DNA of 35,664 nucleotides from Microcaldota archaeon (lineage in GTDB: Archaea; Micrarchaeota; Micrarchaeia; Micrarchaeales; Micrarchaeaceae). The first letter of the stretch is position 1; the number at the start of each line of letters is the position of its first letter. This document shows, one piece after another, positions 8,870 through 17,326 of this stretch. The translations under genes were made by a program, and so were the position numbers. The notes beneath the pieces are model-generated. The model saw only the letters and a program-made list of their open reading frames with translations, had not been told where the DNA came from and ran no database searches. The stretch lies in assembly GCA_021792775.1 (NCBI GenBank), contig JAJYTZ010000006.1:1-35664 (forward strand). The letters run 5' to 3'.

Positions 8870-8983
8870 TTGGGTAGCATACCGAGAAAATGGAAGAAGA
8901 AAGGGCGCATGCGCTGGAAGTGGAAGAAGAAAAGAAGAAAGAGGCTGAAGAGGGCGCAGAAGCGCAGAGTCGGAAAGCTCTGA
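8870..8983 (+). CDS. rpl41e: Ribosomal protein eL41
   Basis: This very short ORF reads in one frame IPRKWKKKGRMRWKWKKK followed by RRKRLKRAQKRRVGKL and a stop: almost only Lys, Arg and Trp, the hallmark of eL41, a helical 25-40-residue protein of the large subunit near the intersubunit bridge. TTG at 8870 follows a GGTG sequence by about 9 nt and gives 37 residues; the internal ATG at 8909 gives 24 residues (MRWKWKKK...), nearer to classical eL41 length. A TATA-like TTTAATAA lies at about 8813. The gene converges with secY. An overlapping Glu-rich frame on the same strand is its shadow. The start is uncertain; the identity is likely. Confidence 0.82.
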   Translation: MGSIPRKWKKKGRMRWKWKKKRRKRLKRAQKRRVGKL

Positions 8984-9013
8984 TGCTTCAATGCATCGGA
9001 GAACCGCTTGAAC

Positions 9014-10471
9014 TTACTTTGCGATTTTCTCCAGTATTGGATATGTCTCGTATAGGCGTTCCTGCTGCAGCTGCTGGTAGAGCATATAGATTATGCCAAC
9101 TGTAAGCAATATCCCCATGCCTGTGCCTATCGCGCCGGTCAGCGTCGCAATCGCTGCGAGGAATCCTACGAACAGGCTTCCCAGCACTGTTATCGTAGGT
9201 ATATACTTGTTAAGAACGTTCTCCACTATTCTTGGGTCTCGTCTGAAACCGGGTATCTGCCATCCAGTCGAGCCGAGCTGTTCCGCAAGGTGCTTGGGGC
9301 TCTGCCCAGTCATCTCTACCCAGAACTTTCCGAACACGACTGAGAGGAGCATAAGCACTACTACATATATTATTACATGTATCCATTCCGGAACCAACAC
9401 CATCCCTCCCCACGGAAGGAAGAGCTGAGTGGTATGCGTTGCAAGATATGTAAGGTAAGGGCCGTATCCCCCTATTCCGTAAGGTGCCTGATAAGGAAGC
9501 GGGAATGACGGAGATATCAGATATACAATTCCTCCAGATAAGGTAGGGGTAGTTCCCCCAGTTGATGTAGCTATCGGTTGGTAATAAGCGAAGAACCTCG
9601 CAATGTTGTTTGTAGAGCTTGCTATGAACCTAAACCATACTGTCAGGCTCTCCTCAAGCGCAGTCGCCAGTATGACTGGAAGCACGCTAACGTAAAGGAA
9701 TGGGATGGGAAGCCTGCCTCCGACTCCCCTAAGCTGCTCGAAACTAAGAGGAAGCTCTACTTTCATCTCGTATGTGTATATGCTGAGCAGGAATACAATT
9801 ATAGCGAATATAAGAGGACCGAACGCAGCAACCGCGTTAGATAGAGCAGCTGCGCCACCTGCCTGAACAGCGGCTATCGCTCCAGGTATTAGTATGCTTA
9901 TGGTACCTGCCACTATCGCATATGAGACGCCTGCAGCTATGAACATGTTTATTCCTGAAGTTATTCCATATTTTGCCATCGCCTCATCGAGCAGAATTAT
10001 AGTTACCGCTCCGATTGCAAGCTGAAGTATCACTATGCCTATAGCACCTACGTTGGCCACCGGGACGAACCCTGTGTATACATATACGATGGATTCGACA
10101 ATCGCTATAGATATGGCCGCAAGTTTCTGGAGGGATTGGAATCTCGCTTTCTGGGCGGTATCTTCAAGGTCTATGTTCCAAAGCCCTGATCCTACGAGCA
10201 GCTGCAGTACTATGCTTGCAAGCACAATCGGGCCTATGCCCACTGTTATTACACTGCCTATTCTTGCTGCGAATATTATGCTTATGAGCTGGAGAAGCGG
10301 CTGCGATATCGCCTGCTGGTTTACCCCTATGGCGTATGTGTTGTAAAGAAGGAAGTATACGCCTATTATCGCTGCAGTCCAGTACATCTTCTCTCTGAGA
10401 GAGAGCGGTGCGCCTGGCGATTTTATCCCAGGAAGGAATGGGGATATCTTATCCATGAATTCTAAGCTCAA
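9014..10471 (-). CDS. secY: Protein translocase subunit SecY
   Basis: The 485-residue integral membrane protein has about ten transmembrane helices, as in archaeal SecY. Recognisable parts are the N-terminal ISPFLPGIKSPGAPLSLREK, the plug/TM2 region IGSVITVGIGPIVLASIVLQ (about residues 70-90), FMELKVELPLS-like loop (YEMKVELPLSFEQLRGVGGR) and the large C-terminal loop GQSPKHLAEQLGSTGWQIPGFRRDPRIVENVL. SecY forms the channel through which proteins are secreted or inserted. TTG at 10471 is supported by GAGAGGT six nt upstream, which lies in the end of the preceding gene; ATG at residue 6 is an alternative. It is the last gene of a three-gene cluster with a DUF929-like and a V4R-like gene, an unusual place compared with its common ribosomal operon. 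Confidence 0.96.
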   Translation of the reverse strand: MSLEFMDKISPFLPGIKSPGAPLSLREKMYWTAAIIGVYFLLYNTYAIGVNQQAISQPLLQLISIIFAARIGSVITVGIGPIVLASIVLQLLVGSGLWNIDLEDTAQKARFQSLQKLAAISIAIVESIVYVYTGFVPVANVGAIGIVILQLAIGAVTIILLDEAMAKYGITSGINMFIAAGVSYAIVAGTISILIPGAIAAVQAGGAAALSNAVAAFGPLIFAIIVFLLSIYTYEMKVELPLSFEQLRGVGGRLPIPFLYVSVLPVILATALEESLTVWFRFIASSTNNIARFFAYYQPIATSTGGTTPTLSGGIVYLISPSFPLPYQAPYGIGGYGPYLTYLATHTTQLFLPWGGMVLVPEWIHVIIYVVVLMLLSVVFGKFWVEMTGQSPKHLAEQLGSTGWQIPGFRRDPRIVENVLNKYIPTITVLGSLFVGFLAAIATLTGAIGTGMGILLTVGIIYMLYQQLQQERLYETYPILEKIAK

Positions 10472-10475
10472 TATA

Positions 10476-11441
10476 TTACCTCTCGAATCTTAGCCTGTAA
10501 GAACCTTTATTCATGCTTATTTCGATCCTGGTTGGATGTTTGTTGAACAGTCCGCTGATGAATGCGCCAAAAAGCCTCACAGTCTCCATCCTTGACGCTG
10601 ACTTATCGAGTTCTACATATATGAATTTATTCCTTACTGATGCGCTCCCAAGACCGATTAACTTTAACCATTTCATTATATAATGCTTATCTATAGGACA
10701 AATAGAGCGGGCAGTATGCCCGAAAAGCCCCATAAGCATAAAGGCATCTTTCTGGAAATCGGGCTTTGAGAGAAGGGAGAGCAGGAGCGCGTCATAGGCA
10801 CGTGATACCTTATTTTTTGTTTCTTCGGAATCGCGCATGTGAATAAATAGGTTTCTTGCACTCAGCCCTGATGCAGGGACTACAGGCAATGGATCAATCA
10901 CATTTGTGATGAAGCGGCATGCCCAGCTCCCGGAGTACCTGCAACCTTCCTCAGTGGCTTTGATATGAGTTACAAAGAGAGCAGACAGGAACCCTGATAT
11001 TATCCCGGCCTCGAACGGATGCGACCTTATGCCTATCTCTACATCAGTCTCTTCCCAGATATCAAACTCTATCTGGTTGGGGAAAATATGATATGAGGAA
11101 TTGAATCCGGAAGCATCGAAGAAGATGGATAGCTTATCTAGATAATCGTTTACTCCGAGGTTGCGCCCGTTAACGCTGCGGTATATGCTCCTCCCGACAA
11201 AAATACCGAGGCGATTTGCGAGCACAATGTTATCAGGCGAGGCACAGCATAGTAAAGAATGGAGGGCGAATGAGGAGCTTCCGACATCGCGGTCTTTGCC
11301 GGACGATGTGATGTTGATAAGAAGTTCTGCGTAAGACGATGCTTGGGGTTGGATTGGATCGATCTGTTTTGCCCTTTTCTTCTTTGCTTTGGCAATATCC
11401 TTTTTAGGTTTTTTTCTTTTGGTTAGTTTCTTGGCCAGCAT
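10476..11441 (-). CDS. Protein with a V4R-like domain and basic N-terminal tail
   Basis: The 321-residue soluble protein begins with a strongly basic stretch (about residues 1-28, KKLTKRKKPKKDIAKAKKKR), which could bind nucleic acid or the ribosome. The middle, around residues 145-175, has FEAGIISGFLSALFVTHIKA followed by EEGCRYSGSWACRF, resembling the small-molecule-binding V4R fold (C...G...CRF). The end has SRMETVRLFGAFISGLFNKHP and short strands. I do not know the ligand or role. It ends 4 nt before secY and its last codons carry the secY ribosome-binding site, so it is probably translated with secY. It lies 8 nt after a DUF929-like gene. The V4R call is tentative. Confidence 0.6.
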   Translation of the reverse strand: MLAKKLTKRKKPKKDIAKAKKKRAKQIDPIQPQASSYAELLINITSSGKDRDVGSSSFALHSLLCCASPDNIVLANRLGIFVGRSIYRSVNGRNLGVNDYLDKLSIFFDASGFNSSYHIFPNQIEFDIWEETDVEIGIRSHPFEAGIISGFLSALFVTHIKATEEGCRYSGSWACRFITNVIDPLPVVPASGLSARNLFIHMRDSEETKNKVSRAYDALLLSLLSKPDFQKDAFMLMGLFGHTARSICPIDKHYIMKWLKLIGLGSASVRNKFIYVELDKSASRMETVRLFGAFISGLFNKHPTRIEISMNKGSYRLRFER

Positions 11442-11449
11442 TCCGACAC

Positions 11450-12508
11450 TTAGGTAACGTTCATCCTCGTCTCTAGCGATTTTATTGCGGGAAGAGAGCA
11501 GAATGGAGCAGTGTTGTTTATAGAACCACAGGTATATGCAGCATAAACGTCAGCCGTTGCGTACTCTGACCAGGAAAATTGGTCGTTGAAGCTTCTGAGT
11601 TGATTGAATACCTGTGCGTGGGTCTGGTATTCGAGAGGAAGCGTTGTAGCTGGAGTCGTATTCCCAAAGATTGCGCCGTCTGCATAATCAAGCAGTGTTG
11701 TGCCCCAGAAGGTGAAAGGGGTACCGGAGAACCGACCTGTGGAGTTCATAAACTTAAGGGCGCTGAGGTAAGTCGAGTTTGGAGCATTCTGTATAAAGAA
11801 GGACAGTGGTTTTACGGTAAAACCTTGGATTATTGGAGACTCGTAGTCAGACGATATGAAATTTATGTATTTGCTGGAATAGCTATTGCCGTATCCTACA
11901 CCGGACTGTGTTGTATAGTTGTCTGATGCCCAGTATAGGGTGGGAAGGTCGTAATCTCCGAAGCTGCTATACCCTTTGTATAAACTGGAGAAATTGCCGA
12001 ACCGTGAGAGGGCGAGCGCCATTGCCCACCTGCCCTCTCCGCAGTATATGCATGAGATGGCACCTATGTATACGACACTTGGTTTCCCGTTTATTATTAG
12101 GGCAGGATACTGATTGCTTTTGTTTTCTGGGGCGGTAAGCACTTGGTTTTGGATTGTGCCATTGAGGAGCATTTCGCCAGCAGTCTCAAAATAAGAGTTG
12201 GGAGCGTTGTTAATAGCTGAGAGGTCTGTAGCATTAATTGGTTTGGAGATGTTGGTAAGCCTCCTGCCAAACGGGGCATTAGAGGCGAGGTACTCTGGAA
12301 TAAGAGAAGGCGATGGGGTACTGTTCTGCAATAGCTGAGGTGTGACAGTAGTTGGTAATGGGGAAGCGATCTCTGATTTAATGGAAAGAATGGCATAGTT
12401 AGTCTCTAGAGAGAGGTAGACAAGCACAACGGTCTGGATTATAAGTATCGTGATTATCAGGTAAATGAGAACTGGTGTGCGGCCTAAGCTGCGGTGGTTG
12501 CGTTCCAT
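11450..12508 (-). CDS. Membrane-anchored DUF929-type thioredoxin-like protein
   Basis: The 352-residue protein has one N-terminal membrane segment (residues 13-35), a Ser/Pro/Thr-rich linker (about 48-75) and an extracytoplasmic domain. ALIINGKPSVVYIGAISCIYCGEGRW with C153 and C156 is the signature of the archaeal DUF929 family, which has a thioredoxin-like fold with a CxxC site. The C-terminus has further cysteines (AAYTCGS, APFCSLP). It probably handles disulfides outside the membrane; that is inference. It is the first gene of a cluster with the V4R-like gene and secY, which fits a job on secreted proteins. Many N-X-S/T sites suggest glycosylation. Confidence 0.85.
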   Translation of the reverse strand: MERNHRSLGRTPVLIYLIITILIIQTVVLVYLSLETNYAILSIKSEIASPLPTTVTPQLLQNSTPSPSLIPEYLASNAPFGRRLTNISKPINATDLSAINNAPNSYFETAGEMLLNGTIQNQVLTAPENKSNQYPALIINGKPSVVYIGAISCIYCGEGRWAMALALSRFGNFSSLYKGYSSFGDYDLPTLYWASDNYTTQSGVGYGNSYSSKYINFISSDYESPIIQGFTVKPLSFFIQNAPNSTYLSALKFMNSTGRFSGTPFTFWGTTLLDYADGAIFGNTTPATTLPLEYQTHAQVFNQLRSFNDQFSWSEYATADVYAAYTCGSINNTAPFCSLPAIKSLETRMNVT

Positions 12509-12755
12509 TCAATCAGTTTATCTTTATCGCTAACCTTTATACCGTTTACGGTAAGACAGTAAGAAATGATTGGGGTTCCTAGACAAAGATGTTGGAAAAC
12601 ATACACCGCTGTTTTGGCTTTTGCTTTAGGGAGGCGGTCTAGAATGTCCATATACGGATCTGTTCAGAGGAAGAGCAGCAGAAATGTCGTGGCGGTATAG
12701 CAGGAGGAAGGAATGCATGCTCTTAAAGTTCATGGCTATAAAATAATGGTTTGGT

Positions 12756-12866
12756 ATGGAGGTTGCTGTCTATGACGGGGACGTAATATCTCGCTCTGCA
12801 CTTTCTGCAGATGGAAGTGCCTGTGAGTTAATAAAGTCTCAAAGCCTCGAATTTGGAAAGATTTAA
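12756..12866 (+). CDS. Possible 36-residue ORF upstream of vapBC
   Basis: ATG 12756 opens a 36-codon frame (MEVAVYDGDVISRSALSADG then SACELIKSQSLEFGKI) in the gap between the DUF929 gene and vapB. The residue mix looks protein-like, but there is no good ribosome-binding site and no homologue I recognise. The TATA-like TATAAAA at 12737 would put transcription start past the ATG. It may be a gene relic. Its end overlaps the TATA box of vapB. The rest of the 12509-12755 gap shows only a short inverted repeat, CCGT-TT-ACGG, near 12542. Confidence 0.25.
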   Translation: MEVAVYDGDVISRSALSADGSACELIKSQSLEFGKI

Positions 12867-12868
12867 TA
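12862..12868 (+). promoter_or_regulatory. TATA box of vapBC
   Basis: TTTAATA starting at 12862 lies exactly 30 nt before ATG 12892, so transcription should start at or next to the start codon. This is the clearest example of the leaderless arrangement repeated in this window. Confidence 0.6.
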
Positions 12869-12891
12869 ATTTTACAAGCATAAATGAATCT

Positions 12892-13125
12892 ATGGAAAGA
12901 ACAAAGACCGTGCAGTTAAAGGTACCTGTATGGCTTAAGGTGGATGAGTTGAACTTGTTTATTGCAAAGCTGCTTGAAGAAAAGTACGGTTATGTTAGCA
13001 TAAGCGAGGTAAGGCGGTGGTTTGGAGTCAAAAAATTGAGGGGTCGGATTAGAGTAAGCCAAAAGGAACAAAAACGAATTCTTGACCTTAGAAAGAAAGA
13101 TGCTGCCAGAGCTAGGATTGCATGA
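12892..13125 (+). CDS. vapB: VapB-like antitoxin
   Basis: The 77-residue protein reads TVQLKVPVWLKVDELNLFIAK near its start, ribbon-helix-like, then EKYGYVSISEVRRWFGVKK and a basic tail. It is followed by a PIN-domain gene with an ATGA overlap (13122-13125), the classical VapBC layout, in which VapB blocks the VapC nuclease and represses the operon. I chose ATG 12892 over the upstream TTG at 12853 because a TATA box sits 30 nt before it and would start the mRNA there. The exact antitoxin family is not clear. Confidence 0.75.
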   Translation: MERTKTVQLKVPVWLKVDELNLFIAKLLEEKYGYVSISEVRRWFGVKKLRGRIRVSQKEQKRILDLRKKDAARARIA

Positions 13126-13448
13126 GTATTATAGATACAAACATAGCGATAAATCTTGTGAATAACGACGAAGACATAAAAGCCGACATTACATTGGTAA
13201 CACTTGCTGAATTTCCTCCAATAAAGGGCTACTCTCGTTTTGAAGGCAGAATAATATATCCAAATCAGGATGATCTCAATCTAGTTGTAAGCCTGCAAGA
13301 AAAATTAAGAGCAAAGGGGTCGATGCAGGGATTTGCAGATCTGCTGATTGCTGCAATATGCATAAACAGAAATGAGGAACTTCATACTGCGGACCGAGAT
13401 TTTGATGAAATCGCTAAAATCTCTGATCTGAAAATAAGGAAACACTAG
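13122..13448 (+). CDS. vapC: VapC-like PIN-domain ribonuclease toxin
   Basis: The 108-residue protein has the PIN acidic residues in order: SIIDTNIAINL (Asp5), a Glu in TLAEFPP (about 29), an Asp in QGFADLLIAAI (about 93 residues from the catalytic pocket in the fold), and ADRDFDEIAK near the end. PIN toxins cleave RNA, often tRNA, using Mg2+. It is about 20 residues shorter than a typical VapC but no core element is obviously missing. It overlaps vapB by 4 nt. It converges with the copper ATPase gene, and 94 bp between them carry no gene that I see. Confidence 0.85.
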   Translation: MSIIDTNIAINLVNNDEDIKADITLVTLAEFPPIKGYSRFEGRIIYPNQDDLNLVVSLQEKLRAKGSMQGFADLLIAAICINRNEELHTADRDFDEIAKISDLKIRKH

Positions 13449-13542
13449 GCATTACCAAGCCTCCATGATCATATTATCAACAGTATAATCCTGTTTCCGC
13501 GTGAGCTGGATTCAAGCCCTATCTTTCTCGGTGAAACCTCTT

Positions 13543-15663
13543 TTATTTACTTGATTCTCGATCTTTGGTCTTGAATGTGGCAAGCAGGAGGGAATTTGAT
13601 ATGACGGTAACGGAACTCAGAGCCATAGCAAGCGCCGCGAGAATTGGCAGGAAGTTGTAGACACTTATGGAAAATATAGGTATAAGGGCGCCTGCTGCTA
13701 CCGGAATGAGCACTATATTGTAGCTGAATGCCCAGACAAGATTCTGCCTTATCTTTAACATTGTCTTCTTCCCAAGTCTGATGGCCAGGAAAGCATCGTA
13801 GATGTTGTTCTTTACCAGCACTATACCTCCTGCCTGTATGGCCACTTCGGTCCCGGCGCCTATGGCTATGCCCAAATCGGCCTTAGTAAGCGCGGGTGCA
13901 TCGTTGACTCCGTCCCCAACCATCGCAACGATCTTGCCTTCTTTCTGCAACTGAACAATCTTCTCCATTTTCGTTTTCGGTTTTGCTTGTGATATTACAT
14001 TCTTTATCCCGAGTTCTTTTGCAATGGCTTCCGCAACGCGTTTGTTGTCGCCTGTTATCAGCCATGGCTCTATTCCAGAGCTGCGAAACGCGTTTATGGT
14101 CTTTTTGCTGTCTTCCTTAAGCGTATCTGCCAGAGATATTAAGCCTATCACTTTATTGTCGACACCCACAATCAGGGTCGTCTTCCCTTCCGCTTCCGAC
14201 CCGCTAATACCTTCTTCTACTCCCTCCGGCAGATTCTTTCTGAATAGCTCTCTGTTGCCAACCATTATTTTCCTGCCTTTTTTATCGAACGCGGTTATGC
14301 CGTAACCTTCTCTGTAGCTGAACCTCTTCGGGAATTCTAACTTTATCTTTTTCTCTTCTGCCTTCTTGGTGATAGCCCGGCCAAGCACGTGTTCTGAATT
14401 CATCTCTGCTGTTGCTGCGAATGCCAGCACTTCACTCTCCTTGTAGTGTAAGAATGGTATTATGTTAGTTACATCAGGCCTACCTTTAGTCAGAGTTCCG
14501 GTCTTATCAAGGACAATTACATTTACCTTGCTCGCTACCTCTAGGCTTTCGCCGCTTTTTACCAATATGCCTTCTTTCGCGGCTTTGCCTGAAGATACGA
14601 GCAGAGCTGCAGGTGTTGCAATGCCAAGTGCACACGGGCATGCAATAATCAGCACACTTACGAAAATAAGCACTGATGTTGTTATTCCCACTGCACCAAA
14701 AACGTACCATGCAAGTGATGATGCGATGCCCACAAGAACTACGGCTGGCACGAAATATGATGATATCCTGTCGGCCAGCTTCTGGATGGGCACCTTACTG
14801 GAAGCAGCATCCTCTACTATCCTTATTATCTGCGAAAGCGCAGTATCTGCGCCAACCTTTATGGCGCGGATCCTAAGTGAGCCGGTAGAATTCATAGTGC
14901 CGCCAGTCACGCTGTCCCCTGTTCTCTTTGTGACAGGCATGCTCTCTCCGGTAATCAGGGACTCGTCAACGCTGCTGCTGCCTTCCACCACGACAGAATC
15001 AGTTGGTATTGTCTCGCCTGGCTTCACAAGCAGCAGGTCACCAACCTTAATTTTATCGATAGGAACATCAGAGACCGAATTGCCTGAAATTTTATGGGCG
15101 ACCTTCGGTTGCAGTGCTATGAGTGCTGACACTGCTGTTGAAGCTCTGGCTTCTGCGAGCCTCTGCATGTATGTGCCTGTGAGTATGAGAGATATTATAA
15201 GTGTGGATGTATCGAAATATACCCCGCCAGCTGGGAATATGTTCGGAAAGCCGACAAGTACGACGCTGTATGACCATGCGGCGGATGTGCCTATGGCTAT
15301 AAGCGTATCCATGTTGGCAGACCTGTTTTTTATGGCATCAATTATCCCGGCATAGAATCTCTGCCCCGCGTAGAACTGTACCACGCTCGCAAGGAGTAGC
15401 ATTACATAGTCTCCGTATCCAAAATGCATTACATAAGTAAGCAGGATGACAACTATGGTAAGCGGCCATGAGATCATAAGCGATATCTTCAATCCTCGCA
15501 TCTCACGTTCGGGTTTTTCGAACTGGAGCTTGCATGTAGTACTGCAGAAGTAATACTTTCTTCCCGCTCTCTCTCCGGCTAGGGAAGATGCCTTTTCGTC
15601 AACATACATCCCACACACAGGATCGGTAGCCACTATCTTACCTCTACTGCCTTCGTGCCCCAT
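13543..15663 (-). CDS. copA: Copper-type P1B ATPase with an N-terminal YHS metal-binding domain
   Basis: The 706-residue pump (from ATG 15663) has a YHS-type metal-binding domain (DPVCGM at 14-19, YYFCSTTC at 37-44), membrane helices, the actuator TGES (238-241), the ion-path CPC (342-344), the phosphorylated DKTGT (386-390) and the hinge GDGVNDAP. CPC ATPases move Cu+ or Ag+ out of the cytosol. No HMA domain is present; the YHS domain replaces it. The usual HP dipeptide of the nucleotide domain (SEHPL) reads SEHVL here (residues 423-427), a notable change. An in-frame GTG at 15738 would add 25 residues of unlikely sequence. Two small genes precede it on the same strand, one a YHS protein. 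Confidence 0.93.
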   Translation of the reverse strand: MGHEGSRGKIVATDPVCGMYVDEKASSLAGERAGRKYYFCSTTCKLQFEKPEREMRGLKISLMISWPLTIVVILLTYVMHFGYGDYVMLLLASVVQFYAGQRFYAGIIDAIKNRSANMDTLIAIGTSAAWSYSVVLVGFPNIFPAGGVYFDTSTLIISLILTGTYMQRLAEARASTAVSALIALQPKVAHKISGNSVSDVPIDKIKVGDLLLVKPGETIPTDSVVVEGSSSVDESLITGESMPVTKRTGDSVTGGTMNSTGSLRIRAIKVGADTALSQIIRIVEDAASSKVPIQKLADRISSYFVPAVVLVGIASSLAWYVFGAVGITTSVLIFVSVLIIACPCALGIATPAALLVSSGKAAKEGILVKSGESLEVASKVNVIVLDKTGTLTKGRPDVTNIIPFLHYKESEVLAFAATAEMNSEHVLGRAITKKAEEKKIKLEFPKRFSYREGYGITAFDKKGRKIMVGNRELFRKNLPEGVEEGISGSEAEGKTTLIVGVDNKVIGLISLADTLKEDSKKTINAFRSSGIEPWLITGDNKRVAEAIAKELGIKNVISQAKPKTKMEKIVQLQKEGKIVAMVGDGVNDAPALTKADLGIAIGAGTEVAIQAGGIVLVKNNIYDAFLAIRLGKKTMLKIRQNLVWAFSYNIVLIPVAAGALIPIFSISVYNFLPILAALAMALSSVTVISNSLLLATFKTKDRESSK

Positions 15664-15800
15664 CCATCTGTGGTACTTATTGGTCGGTTCGCTATACGGG
15701 AGTTGCGACCGTTGTGCTCCATATACCACGCATAGCACACATCAACAAATTTCTCGTTCGTGCAATGCGGTTTGTATTTACTGTATTGGTATCCACTCAT
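15633..15800 (-). CDS. Possible small Cys/Trp-containing protein between YHS and ATPase genes
   Basis: ATG 15800 opens a 55-codon frame reading MSGYQYSKYKPHCTNEKF and onward with VCYAWYMEHNG, ending inside the start of the ATPase gene in another frame (31-nt overlap). AAGGA lies six nt upstream, overlapping the stop of the YHS gene; ATG 15806 is a second possible start but too close to that site. I know no such family. Two cysteines and two histidines could hold metal, and its place between two copper-related genes suggests a role there. It may instead be untranslated leader. Confidence 0.4.
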   Translation of the reverse strand: MSGYQYSKYKPHCTNEKFVDVCYAWYMEHNGRNSRIANRPISTTDGWGTKAVEVR

Positions 15801-15809
15801 CGCCATTCC

Positions 15810-15950
15810 TTATTCTTTCACATACTTTTCAGGCTCTCTATCGAACCTTTTCTTGCATACGGGAGAACAAAATGCATACTTCTTGCCTTTGTATTTGCTC
15901 ATATGCCCAGTATCTTCGTTTACTTCCATCCCACAGACTAAATCCTTCAT
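15810..15950 (-). CDS. Stand-alone YHS-domain metal-binding miniprotein
   Basis: The 46-residue ORF reads MKDLVCGMEVNEDTGHMSKY and then KGKKYAFCSPVCKKRFDREP. It is a full YHS (TRASH-like) unit with VCGM and FCSPVC cysteines, equivalent to the N-terminal domain of the ATPase downstream. A ribosome-binding site GGGTGAG precedes the ATG, and a TATA-like TTTATACC on the minus strand (about 15983-15990) drives it. It probably acts as a copper carrier or sensor for the ATPase; this is inference from position and the shared domain. Confidence 0.82.
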   Translation of the reverse strand: MKDLVCGMEVNEDTGHMSKYKGKKYAFCSPVCKKRFDREPEKYVKE

Positions 15951-16228
15951 TTGTCTCACCCTTTTCACTATTATTTCAAACAAGGTATAAATTTCTTTGT
16001 AAACTAGTACGGTAATGTTTCCAACAACTATTTTTGATACAAAACCAACACGATTTTGCCGCAGAGTCCGGAAGTATTTGGCATTTCAGAAACTTCAGAT
16101 ATGCCCTGCTTTAAGGATTCGACGAAAAAGTATCAGATTTTCAAGAGCCACTTTTTATAACCAAATCTCTATATTACATGACCGGATCAGACAAAAGAAA
16201 GGAAGATTACAATTATTTAGGGGTATGA

Positions 16229-17326
16229 ATGACATTTGCGAGCAGACCGATACTTGTATTCTGGGAGACTACTAGGGCATGCCCTCTAAGTTGTGTGCAT
16301 TGCAGGGCAAATGCTATAGAGAATCCGCTCCCGGGGGAGTTAACAACAGAAGAAGGTAAATCTCTGATAAATCAGGTGGCAGCGTTTGGAAAACCGATGC
16401 CGCTGATAATATTCACAGGAGGCGATCCACTCAAGCGGAAAGACATCTATGAACTCTTAGAATATGCTAAAAGTATGGGAATAGGCGTTGCATTAAGCCC
16501 TGCGGTATCTGATCTTCTTACTTTGGACGTATTAAATAGGCTTAAGCGTATCGGAATTTCCTCAATATCTGTAAGCCTAGATGGTGTTTCCAGTAAGACG
16601 CATGATGGAATAAGGATGGTAGACGGAACTTATGATAGAACTATCGAAACTATACGCAATGCAACAGATATAGGGCTTCCTGTACAGGTCAACACAGCAG
16701 TAATGAAGCGGAACATGGATGAGATACCTGGAATATTCGAGTTGCTTTTTGGACTTAATGTAAAGACCTGGGAGGTGTTCTTTTTGATTAAGACAGGCAG
16801 AGGAATGGAGGTGATGGATATCTCTGCGGAGGATGGAGAGAGTGTGTGCAACTTTTTGTATGATGCATCAAAATACGGAATGACCGTACGGACAGTAGAA
16901 GCGCCATTCATAAGGAGGGTTGCTAGACAGAGGTCCGAAAATGACGGCTACTGGAAAGGCAAAACTTATATGAAAATGAGATCAGAACTAATCTCGTCAC
17001 ATGGCATGCCAAAAGAGCCTTCCACGATAAGGCCGCTAGGTACCCTTGATGGAGATGGAATAATCTTTGTGGCATACGACGGCACTGTCTCTCCTGGCGG
17101 ATTTCTTCCGTTTCCTGCAGGCAACATAAAGGATAGCAGTCTTGTAGAGATATATACAAAAAACGACGTCTTTGTAAAAATAAAAGATAGGAAGTTCAAC
17201 GGCGCTTGCGGAATATGCGCATTTAGGCAGGAGTGTGGAGGCAGCAGGGCAAGGGCATACGCATTTGGAAAGGATCCTTTGGATTCGGATCCTGCGTGCT
17301 TATATGCAAAAACCATACACTGCTAG
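16229..17326 (+). CDS. Radical SAM/SPASM protein, probable haem-pathway enzyme
   Basis: The 365-residue protein has the [4Fe-4S]-AdoMet motif CxxxCxxC (C18, C22, C25 in RACPLSCVHC), the GGDPL motif (about residues 64-68) and a C-terminal cysteine cluster (C327, C330, C336, C357) as in SPASM-type auxiliary clusters. Overall it resembles the archaeal PTO1314-like/AhbD/NirJ group linked to haem synthesis. The start ATG 16229 has GGGGT upstream. It converges with a ferrochelatase gene (4-nt overlap of the ends), and two ferrochelatase-family genes lie beyond. I infer it modifies a porphyrin precursor; peptide maturation is the main alternative. Confidence 0.85.
   Translation: MTFASRPILVFWETTRACPLSCVHCRANAIENPLPGELTTEEGKSLINQVAAFGKPMPLIIFTGGDPLKRKDIYELLEYAKSMGIGVALSPAVSDLLTLDVLNRLKRIGISSISVSLDGVSSKTHDGIRMVDGTYDRTIETIRNATDIGLPVQVNTAVMKRNMDEIPGIFELLFGLNVKTWEVFFLIKTGRGMEVMDISAEDGESVCNFLYDASKYGMTVRTVEAPFIRRVARQRSENDGYWKGKTYMKMRSELISSHGMPKEPSTIRPLGTLDGDGIIFVAYDGTVSPGGFLPFPAGNIKDSSLVEIYTKNDVFVKIKDRKFNGACGICAFRQECGGSRARAYAFGKDPLDSDPACLYAKTIHC

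Noticed and set aside
8890-9105. Glu/Ala-rich 71-residue frame on the plus strand
   Set aside because: It overlaps the end of secY and is an out-of-frame reading of the eL41 gene; the basic frame has the family signature.
14462-15355. Long 297-residue open frame opposite the copper ATPase
   Set aside because: It is antisense to a complete, motif-rich P-type ATPase, and has low-complexity Ser/Thr content typical of a shadow frame.
16015-16275. 86-residue frame before the radical SAM gene
   Set aside because: It overlaps the real start of the radical SAM gene and its ribosome-binding site, and has no recognisable features.
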